NCBI RefSeq assembly: GCF_014268595.2
Contig: NZ_CP077091.1
Span: 1,696,501 to 1,760,500 of the forward strand
Direction of reading: 5' to 3'
Length of the DNA stretch: 64,000 nucleotides
From: Pseudomonas hamedanensis
Lineage (GTDB): Bacteria; Pseudomonadota; Gammaproteobacteria; Pseudomonadales; Pseudomonadaceae
In this document: piece after piece, positions 1-8,675 of the stretch
Numbering within the stretch: the first letter of the stretch is position 1
Layout of the letters: each line of letters begins with the position of its first letter
Position numbers and translations under genes: made by a program
The notes under the pieces: generated by a model
Database searches by the model: none
Told to the model about the DNA's origin: nothing
The model's input: only the letters and a program-made list of their open reading frames with translations

Positions 1-504
1 TACATCGCAGCGTGGCTGGCGGCGACCTATCCGGAGCGGATCGCCTCGGTCGCACTGATCGACCCGGCTGGCGTCACCGCACCGCAGCCGAGCGACATGG
101 AACGTCACCTGGCCCGGGGGCACAATCCGTTTCTGATTGATTCCCGCGAGGATTTCCAGCGCTTGTACGCCATGACCATGGAATCGCCTCCGTGGGTGCC
201 GAAACTGGTGCTGGATGCCGTTGCCCAGCGTTACGAGCAGCAACGCGATGAACTCGAGGAGATCTTCCGCGACTTTCATGCCAGCCCGCCGATGGAGCCA
301 AAGCTGCCCGAAATCAAATGCCCGGCGCTGTTGCTGTGGGGGCGCAAGGATCGCTTGATCGACGTCAGCAGCGTGCCGGTCTGGAGCAAGGGCATCGCCA
401 ATCTGCGGGTCGATGTCTGGGATCACGTCGGGCACATGCCGATGGTCGAGCAGCCGGGGAATACCGCGCGGCTGTATGAAGAATTCCTGCGAGGTCAAAA
501 ATGA
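1..504 (+). CDS. Alpha/beta hydrolase, 5'-truncated by the window edge
   Basis: The reading frame is open from base 1, so the gene starts upstream and only the C-terminal 167 residues are here. The first residues (YIAAWLAATYPERIASVALID) are the helix and strand that normally follow the nucleophile elbow GxSxG, which must lie just outside the window. The segment CPALLLWGRKDRLID carries the usual acid residue and DHVGHMPMVEQP the catalytic histidine. The family covers esterases, lipases and C-C hydrolases, so the substrate cannot be named. It ends nine bases before a REP pair that separates it from glcD, so co-transcription with the glycolate operon is not obvious. Confidence 0.85.
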   Translation, partial: YIAAWLAATYPERIASVALIDPAGVTAPQPSDMERHLARGHNPFLIDSREDFQRLYAMTMESPPWVPKLVLDAVAQRYEQQRDELEEIFRDFHASPPMEPKLPEIKCPALLLWGRKDRLIDVSSVPVWSKGIANLRVDVWDHVGHMPMVEQPGNTARLYEEFLRGQK

Positions 505-513
505 CAGTGCACC

Positions 514-643
514 CTGTGGCGAGGGAGCTTGCTCCCGCTGGGGCGCGAAGCGGCCCCGATCCTGCAAACGCGATGTTTGTGTTTGGACATGCTGGCATTG
601 GGTCTGCTGCGCAGCCCAGCGGGAGCAAGCTCCCTCGCCACAG
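514..643. repeat. REP pair (REPIN-like) between hydrolase and glcD
   Basis: Two REP cores face each other: GTGGCGAGGGAGCTTGCTCC near the left end and its reverse complement GGAGCAAGCTCCCTCGCCAC at the right end, separated by about 80 bases. Each core is itself palindromic. This family (GGCGAGGGAGCTTGCTCC) recurs around the MscS gene near 42 and 43.7 kb. Confidence 0.9.
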
Positions 644-679
644 GTGGGTATTTCTGTTCCAGGCAATCGGCGGCTGACC

Positions 680-2179
680 ATGAACATCCTTTACGACGAG
701 CGCCTCGACGGACCACTCCCCGAGGTGAACAAGGCCGAACTGCTCAAGAGCTTGCAGCAGGCGCTGCCGGATCTGGACATTCTGTGGCGCGAGGACGAAC
801 TCAAACCCTACGAATGCGACGGTCTCTCCGCCTACCGCACCACACCGATGCTGGTGGTCCTGCCCCGTCGACTCGAGCAGGTGCAAACCCTGCTCAGGCT
901 CTGTCATGAACATCACATTCCGGTGGTTGCCCGTGGCGCAGGCACCGGTTTGTCCGGTGGCGCCTTGCCCCTGGAAAAAGGCGTGCTGCTGGTCATGGCG
1001 CGGTTCAACAACATCCTGCACATCGACTCGGCCGCCCGCACCGCACGGGTCCAGCCAGGGGTGCGCAATCTCGCCATATCCCAGGCCGCCGCGCCTTTCG
1101 GGCTGTATTACGCGCCCGACCCGTCCTCGCAGATCGCCTGCTCGATTGGCGGCAATGTCGCGGAAAATGCCGGCGGCGTGCATTGCCTCAAGTACGGTCT
1201 GACCGTGCACAACCTGCTGAAAATCGAAGTGCTGACCATCGAAGGAGAGCGCCTGACCTTGGGGTCCGAGGCCCTTGATTCGCCGGGCTTCGACTTGCTC
1301 GCACTGTTCACCGGTTCCGAAGGATTGCTGGGGATCATCACCGAAGTCACAGTCAAACTGCTGCCCCGCCCGCAAGTCGCCAAGGTGCTGCTGGGCAGTT
1401 TCGATTCGGTGGAAAAAGCCGGCCGCGCGGTCGCCGACATCATCGCCGCCGGGATTATTCCCGGCGGCCTGGAGATGATGGACAACCTCGCCATCCGCGC
1501 CGCCGAGGACTTTATCCACGCCGGCTACCCGGTCGATGCCGAGGCCATTCTGCTGTGCGAACTCGATGGCGTGGAGGCCGATGTCCACGACGATTGCCAA
1601 CGGGTGCGCGAAGTCATGACCCGCGCCGGCGCCAGCGAAGTGCGCCAGGCCCGGGACGAAGCCGAACGTGTGCGTTTCTGGGCCGGGCGTAAAAATGCCT
1701 TTCCGGCCATCGGGCGTCTGTCTCCCGATTATTACTGCATGGACGGCACCATCCCGCGCCGCGAATTGCCCGCCGTTTTGCAGGGCATCGCCCGTCTCGG
1801 CGAGGAATATGGCTTGCGCGTGGCGAATGTGTTCCATGCCGGTGACGGCAACATGCACCCGCTGATTCTGTTCGACGCCAACCAGCCAGGTGAACTGCAT
1901 CGCGCCGAGGCGCTGGGTGGCAAAATTCTTGAATTGTGCGTGCAGGTCGGCGGTAGCATTACCGGTGAACACGGGGTGGGCCGAGAGAAAATCAATCAGA
2001 TGTGCGCGCAATTCAACAGCGATGAGTTGCTGCTGTTCCACGCAGTCAAAGCCGCGTTCGATCCACAAGGCCTGCTCAATCCCGGCAAGAACATCCCGAC
2101 CCTGCACCGCTGCGCCGAGTTCGGCGCGATGCACATCCATGCCGGGCAACTGCCCTTCCCCGAGCTGGAGCGTTTCTGA
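680..2179 (+). CDS. glcD: Glycolate oxidase FAD-binding subunit GlcD
   Basis: This is the 499-residue catalytic flavoprotein of glycolate oxidase, which oxidises glycolate to glyoxylate and passes electrons to the membrane quinone pool with GlcE and GlcF. The N-terminal half is a FAD_binding_4 domain (glycine-rich ARGAGTGLSGGALP near residues 85-100) and the C-terminal half a FAD-oxidase C domain ending with the family motif ITGEHGVGREKINQM near residue 430. The length matches E. coli GlcD (499). The frame stays open further upstream through the REP pair, but the ATG at 680 gives the family N-terminus (MNILYDERLDG). Its stop overlaps the glcE start by one base (TGATG), so the two are translationally coupled. 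Confidence 0.96.
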   Translation: MNILYDERLDGPLPEVNKAELLKSLQQALPDLDILWREDELKPYECDGLSAYRTTPMLVVLPRRLEQVQTLLRLCHEHHIPVVARGAGTGLSGGALPLEKGVLLVMARFNNILHIDSAARTARVQPGVRNLAISQAAAPFGLYYAPDPSSQIACSIGGNVAENAGGVHCLKYGLTVHNLLKIEVLTIEGERLTLGSEALDSPGFDLLALFTGSEGLLGIITEVTVKLLPRPQVAKVLLGSFDSVEKAGRAVADIIAAGIIPGGLEMMDNLAIRAAEDFIHAGYPVDAEAILLCELDGVEADVHDDCQRVREVMTRAGASEVRQARDEAERVRFWAGRKNAFPAIGRLSPDYYCMDGTIPRRELPAVLQGIARLGEEYGLRVANVFHAGDGNMHPLILFDANQPGELHRAEALGGKILELCVQVGGSITGEHGVGREKINQMCAQFNSDELLLFHAVKAAFDPQGLLNPGKNIPTLHRCAEFGAMHIHAGQLPFPELERF

Positions 2180-3228
2180 TGGCCGATCTCGATGCCGCCG
2201 ACGCACTGCTTGATCAAGTCAGAACAGCGCTAGCCAATGCCACGCCAATAAAAATCCAGGGTGGCAACAGCAAGGCGTTTCTCGGTCGCGAGGTGGCCGG
2301 CGAAGTGCTCGATACCCGCGTGCATCGCGGCATCGTGCGTTACGAACCGACCGAACTGGTGGTCACGGCGCGTGCTGGCACACCGTTGTCCGAGCTGCTC
2401 GCAACGCTGAACGCCGCCGGGCAGATGTTGCCATGCGAACCACCGTCGTTTACCGACAGCGCCACGGTGGGCGGCATGATCGCGACCGGGTTGTCCGGAC
2501 CACGCCGGCCGTGGTCCGGCTCGGTACGCGATTTTGTGTTGGGCACGCGAGTCATCACCGGCCTCGGCCAGCATTTGCGCTTCGGCGGCGAGGTGATGAA
2601 AAACGTCGCCGGGTATGACCTGTCGCGGCTGCTGGCTGGCAGTTTCGGTTGCCTCGGCGTAGTGACCGAAGTGTCGCTGAAAGTGCTGCCCAAACCTCGC
2701 CAATGCCTGAGCATCCGACTCGATATCGACTGTGCCCGCGCCTTGAGCAAACTCGCCGAATGGGGTCAGCAGCCGCTGCCTATCAGCGCCGCGTGTCACG
2801 ACGGGCGCAGCCTGTATTTGCGGCTGGAGGGTGGCGAAGGTTCAGTGGCAGCGGCGCATCAACGCCTCGGTGGCGAGCCGCTGGATTCGTCTTTCTGGGG
2901 CGATCTGAACGAGCAGCGCTTAAGCTTTTTCGATGAAGGCTTGCCACTGTGGCGGCTGTCATTGCCGAACAATCTCGGCCCGCTCGACCTGCCTGGCGAG
3001 CAACTGATCGACTGGGCCGGTGCGCAACGCTGGCTGAAATCCGAGCGCAGCGACATTCATGCCCTCGCCCACGCCTTCGGCGGCCACGCGACGTGCTTCA
3101 CGCATGGCGCCATCAACTCACCGTTTCAACCACTGGCGCCGACGCTGCTGCGCTATCACCGACAACTCAAGGCACAACTCGACCCGCAAGGGCTGTTCAA
3201 TCCCGGACGGATGTACGCCGAGGTCTGA
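2179..3228 (+). CDS. glcE: Glycolate oxidase FAD-binding subunit GlcE
   Basis: A 349-residue second flavin-binding subunit of glycolate oxidase, the usual length for GlcE (about 350). It has one FAD_binding_4 domain with the PCEPPSF and ATVGGMIATGLSGPRRP segments near residues 85-110 and VMKNVAGYDLSRLLAGSFG near 140-155, a signature shared by GlcE proteins. It overlaps glcD by one base and is followed by glcF after a two-base gap, so all three subunits come from one transcript in the conserved order D-E-F. The protein acts at the cytoplasmic face of the inner membrane with GlcD and GlcF. Confidence 0.95.
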   Translation: MADLDAADALLDQVRTALANATPIKIQGGNSKAFLGREVAGEVLDTRVHRGIVRYEPTELVVTARAGTPLSELLATLNAAGQMLPCEPPSFTDSATVGGMIATGLSGPRRPWSGSVRDFVLGTRVITGLGQHLRFGGEVMKNVAGYDLSRLLAGSFGCLGVVTEVSLKVLPKPRQCLSIRLDIDCARALSKLAEWGQQPLPISAACHDGRSLYLRLEGGEGSVAAAHQRLGGEPLDSSFWGDLNEQRLSFFDEGLPLWRLSLPNNLGPLDLPGEQLIDWAGAQRWLKSERSDIHALAHAFGGHATCFTHGAINSPFQPLAPTLLRYHRQLKAQLDPQGLFNPGRMYAEV

Positions 3229-3230
3229 CC

Positions 3231-4451
3231 ATGCAAACCACACTCAGCGAGCAGTCACGCCAATTGCCCCGCGCCGCCGAAGCGGAAAAGATCCTGCGCA
3301 CCTGCGTGCATTGCGGATTCTGCAACGCGACGTGCCCGACCTATCAGCTGCTCGGTGATGAACTCGATGGCCCGCGCGGGCGTATTTATCTGATCAAGCA
3401 AGTGCTCGAAGGCGCGCCGGCCACCGAGCAGACGCAACTGCATCTGGACCGCTGCCTGTCGTGCCGCAATTGCGAAACCACCTGCCCGTCCGGCGTCGAT
3501 TATCACAACTTGCTCGACATTGGCCGCGCGGTGGTCAATCACGCTGTGCCGCGCCCACCGGCCCAGCGTCTGCTCCGTGAAGGCTTGCGCGCATTGGCAC
3601 CGAATCCGCGGTTGTTCAAGGGTTTGCTGCGAATGGGCGCGACGTTCCGCCCGCTGCTGCCGCGCTTGCTTGAAGACAAACTGCCGCAGCACTCGTCGGC
3701 GGCGGGTTCGCGCCCTGCTCCGCGGCATGCCCGCCGCGTCTTGCTGCTGGAAGGTTGCGTCCAACCGGGCCTGTCGCCGAACACCAACGCCGCAACCGCA
3801 CGGGTCCTTGATCGTCTGGGAATCAGCGTCACGCCAGTGGCTGAAGCCGGTTGTTGCGGAGCGCTGGACTATCACCTTGATGCGCAGGCCAGAGGCCTCG
3901 ACCGCGCCCGACAGAACATCGACGCGTGGTGGCCGCATGTGCAGAGCGGCGCCGAAGCCATCGTCCAGACCGCCAGCGGCTGCGGCGCATTCATCAAGGA
4001 CTACGCGCATTTGCTGGCGAACGATCCGGCTTATGCCAACAAGGCGCGACAGATAAGCGAACGCAGCGTCGATCTTGTGCAAATCCTCGCGCAGGAACCG
4101 CTGGAGCAGATCTGCGCCGCCACTGAGCGTCGTATCGCCGTGCACTGTCCTTGCACCTTGCAGCACGCGTTGAAACTCGGCGGCGCGGTGGAAGCCGTGC
4201 TGACGCGCCTGGGTTTCAACCTCACCCCGGTGCCGGACGGCCACCTGTGCTGCGGCTCGGCAGGCACTTACTCGCTGACCCAACCGGTATTGGCCAGACA
4301 GTTGCGCGACAACCGCCTGAATGCCTTGGAAAGCGGCGACCCGGAGCTGATCGTCACCGCCAACATCGGCTGCCAAAGCCATTTGGCCAGCGCCGGCCGC
4401 ACCCCGGTTTTGCACTGGATCGAACTGGTGGATCAGTCGTTGGCAGAATGA
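3231..4451 (+). CDS. glcF: Glycolate oxidase iron-sulfur subunit GlcF
   Basis: A 406-residue iron-sulfur protein that carries electrons from GlcDE toward quinone. Two ferredoxin-type clusters are visible: Cys25, 28, 31 and 35 (CVHCGFCNATCP) and Cys75, 78, 81 and 85 (CLSCRNCETTCP). The C-terminal part holds two CCG-type motifs (EAGCCGALDYH and HLCCGSAGTYSL), as in heterodisulfide-reductase-like subunits. The start at 3231 lies two bases after the glcE stop; a longer open frame reaching back into glcE is only a shadow. Length matches E. coli GlcF (407). Confidence 0.95.
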   Translation: MQTTLSEQSRQLPRAAEAEKILRTCVHCGFCNATCPTYQLLGDELDGPRGRIYLIKQVLEGAPATEQTQLHLDRCLSCRNCETTCPSGVDYHNLLDIGRAVVNHAVPRPPAQRLLREGLRALAPNPRLFKGLLRMGATFRPLLPRLLEDKLPQHSSAAGSRPAPRHARRVLLLEGCVQPGLSPNTNAATARVLDRLGISVTPVAEAGCCGALDYHLDAQARGLDRARQNIDAWWPHVQSGAEAIVQTASGCGAFIKDYAHLLANDPAYANKARQISERSVDLVQILAQEPLEQICAATERRIAVHCPCTLQHALKLGGAVEAVLTRLGFNLTPVPDGHLCCGSAGTYSLTQPVLARQLRDNRLNALESGDPELIVTANIGCQSHLASAGRTPVLHWIELVDQSLAE

Positions 4452-4539
4452 AGTTCGTAGGATTCTTCGTTTGCCCGCGTGGGCGAAGGCTGCGATCTTT
4501 TCCGTCATTCATTCCGTGACCGTGCCAGGAATTTTTTTC

Positions 4540-5928
4540 ATGACCGTGCAGCCGTTCATCAGTCCCGACCTGATCCGCCAGCGCTTCTCCCGAGCGATGT
4601 CCGACATGTACCGCGAAGAGGTGCCGCTGTATGGCGCGCTGATGGCGCTGGTCGAGCAGACCAACCGTGACGTGCTTGAACGCCAGCCCCACTTGGCCGA
4701 ACACTTGCGCAGCACGGGCGAAATCGAGCGGCTGGACATGGAGCGCCACGGCGCTATCCGCGTTGGCACGGCAAGCGAACTGGCTACCCTCGCCCGCCTG
4801 TTCGCAGTGATGGGCATGCAGCCCGTGGGCTATTACGACCTGACCCCGGCGGGTGTGCCGGTGCATTCCACAGCGTTTCGTGCGGTGCATGAAGCGGCGC
4901 TGCGGATCAGCCCTTTTCGGGTCTTTACCTCGTTGCTGCGCCTGGAACTGATTGAAGATCCTGAAGTGCGTGAATTCGCCGAATCGGTGTTGGCCCGACG
5001 GTCGATTTTTACCGAAGGGGCATTACGGCTGATTACCCAGGCGGAAACGACGGGCGGCCTGAATGAAGCTGAAACCGCAGAATTCGTCTTACAGGCACTG
5101 GAGACTTTTCGCTGGCACCACAGCGCCACGGTCACGGCCACGCAGTATCAGACCCTCAGCGCCCAGCATCGCTTGATTGCCGATGTCGTCGCGTTCAAAG
5201 GCCCGCATATCAATCACCTGACACCGCGCACCCTGGACATTGACATCGTTCAGACGCAGATGCCGGCCCATGGCATTACTCCAAAAGCGGTGATCGAAGG
5301 CCCGCCGCGGCGCAACTGCCCGATCCTGCTGCGCCAGACCAGTTTCAAAGCGCTGGACGAGCCGATCGCTTTTACTGATCAGAACCAGACTCACGGTAGC
5401 CACAGCGCACGTTTCGGCGAGATCGAACAACGCGGAGCGGCGCTGACGCCCAAGGGCCGAGCGCTGTATGACCGCTTGCTGAATGCCGCTCGCGAAGAAC
5501 TCGGCGACTTTCCCAACGAAGCCAACGCCGCACGCTACAACGCGCTGATGACTCAGCACTTTGCCGAATTTCCTGACAGTCTCGACGGCATGCGCGAACA
5601 GGGACTGGCGTATTTTCGTTATTTCGCCACCGAAAAGGGGCTGGCCGCTGCGGGACTCGGAGAAACATCACTGCAAGATTTACTGCGCGGCGGCTACGTG
5701 AAAGCCGAGCCATTGGTGTACGAAGATTTCCTTCCGGTCAGTGCGGCGGGGATTTTTCAGTCGAACCTGGGCGGTGCCGCGCAGGCGCACTATGGCGAGC
5801 ATTCCAATCGCCAGGCTTTTGAACAGGCGCTGGGGCGTTCGACCATAGATGAGCTGGAGTTGTATGCCGAAACGCAACAGCGTTCGGTCGAGCAGTGCGC
5901 CGAAGCGCTACGGATTAATCTGACCTGA
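4540..5928 (+). CDS. hglS: 2-oxoadipate dioxygenase/decarboxylase (HglS/YdcJ, DUF1338)
   Basis: A 462-residue member of the DUF1338 family, whose Pseudomonas putida member HglS converts 2-oxoadipate to D-2-hydroxyglutarate in D-lysine catabolism using Fe(II) and oxygen. The metal-binding and substrate-contact residues reported for that enzyme appear at the same numbers here: His70 and Arg74 in ERHGAIRVG. The product has the family's usual length of about 460. The start at 4540 has AGGA eight bases upstream; in-frame residues before it are unlikely to be translated. It follows glcF by 88 bases on the same strand but belongs to a different pathway, so a shared transcript is possible but not shown. 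Confidence 0.88.
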   Translation: MTVQPFISPDLIRQRFSRAMSDMYREEVPLYGALMALVEQTNRDVLERQPHLAEHLRSTGEIERLDMERHGAIRVGTASELATLARLFAVMGMQPVGYYDLTPAGVPVHSTAFRAVHEAALRISPFRVFTSLLRLELIEDPEVREFAESVLARRSIFTEGALRLITQAETTGGLNEAETAEFVLQALETFRWHHSATVTATQYQTLSAQHRLIADVVAFKGPHINHLTPRTLDIDIVQTQMPAHGITPKAVIEGPPRRNCPILLRQTSFKALDEPIAFTDQNQTHGSHSARFGEIEQRGAALTPKGRALYDRLLNAAREELGDFPNEANAARYNALMTQHFAEFPDSLDGMREQGLAYFRYFATEKGLAAAGLGETSLQDLLRGGYVKAEPLVYEDFLPVSAAGIFQSNLGGAAQAHYGEHSNRQAFEQALGRSTIDELELYAETQQRSVEQCAEALRINLT

Positions 5929-5980
5929 ACTCCCACAGGTTTCGGGGCTGAACGCAAATTCGGGGGCCACCACACATCCC

Positions 5981-6410
5981 CCTGTAGGAGTGAGCCTGCT
6001 CGCGATACGGTGTGTCAGTCGCCAACAATCTGCCTGAACAGCCGCCTTCGCGAGCAGGCTCACTCCTACAGGTTTTGCGGATGAACGCAAATTCGGAGCA
6101 AACCACACATTCCTTTGTAGGAGTGAGCCTGCTCGCGATAGCGGTTTACCAGCCGCCAACGATTTGCCTCAACAGCCGCCTTCGCGAGCAGGCAGGCTCA
6201 CTCCTACAGGTTTTGCGGATGAACGCAAATTCGGGCCAAACCACACATCCCTTTGTAGGAGTGAGCCTGCTCGCGATAGCGGTGTGTCAGTCGTCAATGA
6301 TCCGCCTGCACCGACACCTTCGCGAGCAGGCTCACTCCTACAGGTTTTTACGGTGAACCCGGGCTTCCGGGCAACCTGTATTCCCTGTGGGAGCGAGCCT
6401 GCTCGCGAAG
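5981..6410. repeat. Tandem array of REP pairs, unit about 133 bp
   Basis: Three and a half units fill the 700-base gap between hglS and the next gene. The left core (GTAGGAGTGAGCCTGCTCGC) begins at 5984, 6117 and 6255 and a GTGGGAGCGAGCCTGCTCGC variant at 6387, giving spacings of 133, 138 and 132 bases. Each left core except the last is followed about 65 bases later by its reverse complement. The segments between units are also repeated (ttttgcggatgaacgcaaat), so whole units were duplicated, not just cores. The 138-base unit carries a small internal duplication (gcaggcaggc) in its right core. Bases 6411-6628 hold no gene I can see, probably the promoter region of the glycosyltransferase. Confidence 0.92.
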
Positions 6411-6628
6411 CAAACACCTCGGTTCCGGCCAATGCCCAACTGCGAAAGAAGTTGCGCAGTGGTCGTAATATATCGGGGGTAAAGGCTCTGGCACACACGG
6501 TGCTTTTACGACACCGGTTTGCAGCGTTGAATGCTTCCCGCTTGCCCGGTCAACCCTACAAATTAAGCTTCACCTAAGCTTCCCCCGCTAGCATCCCGGC
6601 CCATGAACCCTGTCGTCTTGAGCCGTAG

Positions 6629-7471
6629 ATGAGTCCCTCCGACATGAAAGCCTTTGATCAACCCACCCAGCCGCAACCCAACTTCAGCCTCGTCCTGGTC
6701 AATTACAAAACCGCGGACATCACCCGCATGTGCCTGGAGTTACTACGCGAACACGTGCAGGCGCAGCGCATTCCGGTGTGGGTGGTGGACAACGATTCGG
6801 CGGATGACAGCCTCGATTACTTGCGTTCGCTGGACTGGATCAACCTGATCGAGCGTCCCTCGCCGGGCAAGGAAGCGGGTCATATTGCCCATGGCAAGGC
6901 GCTGGATCTGGCATTGGAGAACGTCGAGACCGATTACTTGTTTCTGCTGCACACCGACACGTTTGTGTATGACATGGAAGTGTTCGCAATGATGATGCGC
7001 GAATGTACGAAAACTGCAGACATGGCGGCCGTTGGTTGTGTCGAGCAACTTGATCGTGGATGGCTGCGTGATACGTGGCGTTTAACTTCGCGATTCTGCA
7101 AGCACCATGTTCGACGGGTAAAACTGCAATGGGGCCTGCGTTCCAAACAACCACGACCTTATAAAGAAACTCATTTGAAAAGTTTCTGCACGTTGTGGAA
7201 TGCGCGTTTGATGAAATCGCAAGGTCTGCACTTTTGCATGGACGATCGGGTGCCGGGCTATACCTTGCAGGATCGAATGGTCGATTTGGGCTACGGCATC
7301 AAATTTCTCTCGCCACGAAAAATTTTTCGCTACCTGGATCACATCCAGGCCGGCACCGTCGCGGCGGCGGGTACCTACGGCAAGGATCACCGCCGTACAA
7401 AGATGTATCAGGCGACCCTCAAGCGGGTACAGGGACAGCAGGGCAAGTCCGGCATGCACGCGTCGATTTGA
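6629..7471 (+). CDS. Family 2 glycosyltransferase, solitary
   Basis: A 280-residue cytoplasmic glycosyltransferase of the GT-A fold. The N-terminal strand (SLVLVNYKTADITRMCLELL, residues about 19-38), VVDNDSADDSL and a DTFVYD segment in place of the usual DxD are typical of family 2 rhamnosyl- or N-acetylhexosaminyl-transferases; donor and acceptor cannot be read from sequence. The C-terminal third is more AT-rich than neighbouring genes, which suggests transfer. It stands alone between a REP array and a strong terminator, so it is probably monocistronic. No good ribosome site separates the ATG at 6629 from the in-frame ATG at 6644. Confidence 0.85.
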   Translation: MSPSDMKAFDQPTQPQPNFSLVLVNYKTADITRMCLELLREHVQAQRIPVWVVDNDSADDSLDYLRSLDWINLIERPSPGKEAGHIAHGKALDLALENVETDYLFLLHTDTFVYDMEVFAMMMRECTKTADMAAVGCVEQLDRGWLRDTWRLTSRFCKHHVRRVKLQWGLRSKQPRPYKETHLKSFCTLWNARLMKSQGLHFCMDDRVPGYTLQDRMVDLGYGIKFLSPRKIFRYLDHIQAGTVAAAGTYGKDHRRTKMYQATLKRVQGQQGKSGMHASI

Positions 7472-7482
7472 TATCCAGTAAC

Positions 7483-7514
7483 AAAAAAGGGCGACTTTCG
7501 AGTCGCCCTTTTTG
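7483..7514. terminator. Rho-independent terminator after the glycosyltransferase
   Basis: A perfect stem GGGCGACT / AGTCGCCC with a TTCG tetraloop, flanked by six A on the left and five T on the right, lies 12 bases after the stop codon. The A and T tracts make it usable in both directions. Confidence 0.95.
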
Positions 7515-7550
7515 TTCTCAAATTTTGTATACATCTGCCGCCAAGGAGGT

Positions 7551-7644
7551 GTTCGCCCAGTGTAATGGCCTGGCAATCCATGCACCGGTAAAGAGCCCTG
7601 ACACTGGGCGAACGGCATGGATTTTAATGGATATTGGCCAATAT
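7551..7644. other. Interlocked inverted repeats (pseudoknot topology) plus palindrome
   Basis: Between the terminator and the next gene (7515-7791, no coding gene seen) are two perfect inverted repeats whose arms interlock. Arm 1 GTTCGCCCAGTGT (7551-7563) pairs with ACACTGGGCGAAC (7601-7613); AATCCATGC (7575-7583), inside that loop, pairs with GCATGGATT (7615-7623), outside it. This is the order of an H-type RNA pseudoknot, or of two mutually exclusive hairpins. A 14-base perfect palindrome ATATTGGCCAATAT follows at 7631-7644, then about 130 AT-rich bases. I do not recognise the element; it could be a structured RNA or the end of a mobile element. Confidence 0.6.
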
Positions 7645-7791
7645 GTCGCATGCCCGAACATGAAATTTATGAACTGAAAAGTTAACAACTGTGTTCGTCG
7701 ATATTTACCGGGAAACTTCTGACAGATACTTTTATATGATTATTCTCATACATAACGTTGTACAAGAACAATCATATTGTAGAGCTAATGC

Positions 7792-8382
7792 TCAACTATC
7801 ATGCTGACTGGTCACTTTCAGGATATCGGTGTAAGTGACAATGACGCTCTGCCCTACTTTCAAATCTTTCAGCCTGGCTTGGATTTCAGGCTGCTTTACG
7901 TCGAGCGTCTTCGATTGTCCGGACGGATTTTCGAGGGTGACTTGATGAGTCTTCAAATCAATTTTGCTGATTTTAAGTTGCACCTGAACCTGACGGTAAG
8001 CCTCGCCACCGGGGTTGTCGCTACCCGGTGCCTTGCGCAGTTCGCCGGTGCGCTCGGTGGTGCCCGGCAGACCTTTATCCACGTCGGTGTCCAGATACGC
8101 AGCGACGGAACGCTGGACCTCGATCTTGACCAGATCGCCCACCTTGAGATTGCCCAGGTTTTTCGCCTTGTCGGAGAGCTGAACGTGAACCTGGCGGCCT
8201 TCTGGCCCTTCAAGCACCACCTGATGCTTGGCCGGGTCGACAGCAAGCACTTTGGTGGTAACGGCATCGGCTTCAATGGTGGCCGACAGCGGAATGTCGG
8301 CTGCCCAGACGCCGAAGCTGGCGGTAGAAAGGAGCGTTGCGAGGGTGATGGCCTTGGCCAGTGCGTCGAGCTTCATAAGCAT
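7792..8382 (-). CDS. Exported hypothetical protein with two internal beta repeats
   Basis: A 196-residue protein with an N-terminal signal peptide (hydrophobic AITLATLLSTASFGVWA, cleavage likely before ADIPLS), so periplasmic. Two internally similar segments follow: one with KVLAVDPAKHQVVLEGPEG and LKVGDLVKIEV, a second with KISKIDLKTHQVTLENPSG and LKVGQSVIVTY. Each looks like a small beta-barrel unit of the DUF5666/OB type. Function is unknown. The ATG at 8382 has AGGGAAAG just upstream; an ATG two codons later is possible. It reads away from the two small genes at 8.5-8.9 kb on the same strand with an 80-base gap. Confidence 0.8.
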   Translation of the reverse strand: MLMKLDALAKAITLATLLSTASFGVWAADIPLSATIEADAVTTKVLAVDPAKHQVVLEGPEGRQVHVQLSDKAKNLGNLKVGDLVKIEVQRSVAAYLDTDVDKGLPGTTERTGELRKAPGSDNPGGEAYRQVQVQLKISKIDLKTHQVTLENPSGQSKTLDVKQPEIQARLKDLKVGQSVIVTYTDILKVTSQHDS

Positions 8383-8463
8383 TACTTTCCCTGTGATGAA
8401 AATGGCAGCGCCCGCCGCCGAATCGATTTCAGCGGCGGGCGTGCCAGTGAGCATAGACGCTCT

Positions 8464-8664
8464 TCAGGGCTTGACTTGGGTTTGTGGCCCGCGGGTGTGT
8501 GGCGACGCAGTCTCCTGGGCGGTGGATTCACCACTCGGTGTGCCCTTGCCGCCGCTCTGGCGCTGCTTGGGATCGGTCGGCCGCAAGGCGTCATTGTCGC
8601 GTTCGGTTTCGCCGGCCGGGCGAGGTTCGTCGGGGTTGTCGTTCGGGCTCACGGTTTTGCTCAT
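8464..8664 (-). CDS. Small hydrophilic, probably disordered protein
   Basis: A 66-residue protein rich in Pro, Ser, Thr, Asp and Gly (MSKTVSPNDNPDEPRPAGE at the start) with no hydrophobic core or recognisable domain. A GAGGA sequence lies eight bases before the ATG, and the gene follows the 80-residue gene at 8676 by 11 bases on the same strand, which supports translation as a pair. I know no function. The alternative is chance coding in a GC-rich frame, but the ribosome site and tight spacing argue for a gene. Confidence 0.65.
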   Translation of the reverse strand: MSKTVSPNDNPDEPRPAGETERDNDALRPTDPKQRQSGGKGTPSGESTAQETASPHTRGPQTQVKP

Positions 8665-8675
8665 GGGGATGGTCC

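Noticed and set aside
365..2206. 613-codon reverse-strand open frame over glcD
   Set aside because: Antisense shadow of glcD caused by GC-rich third positions; no domain, no ribosome site and unlikely His/Gln-rich composition.
4463..4489. Hairpin after glcF as a terminator
   Set aside because: The stem (TTCG..TTTGCCC/GGGCGAA) is followed by no clear T run and lies close to the hglS ribosome site, so it was not called.
6012..6356. 114-codon forward frame through the first REP array
   Set aside because: Same reason: translated REP sequence.
5981..6410. CRISPR-like array
   Set aside because: Repeat units are about 133 bases with inverted REP cores and repeated linkers, not 28-37-base repeats with unique spacers, and no cas genes are near.
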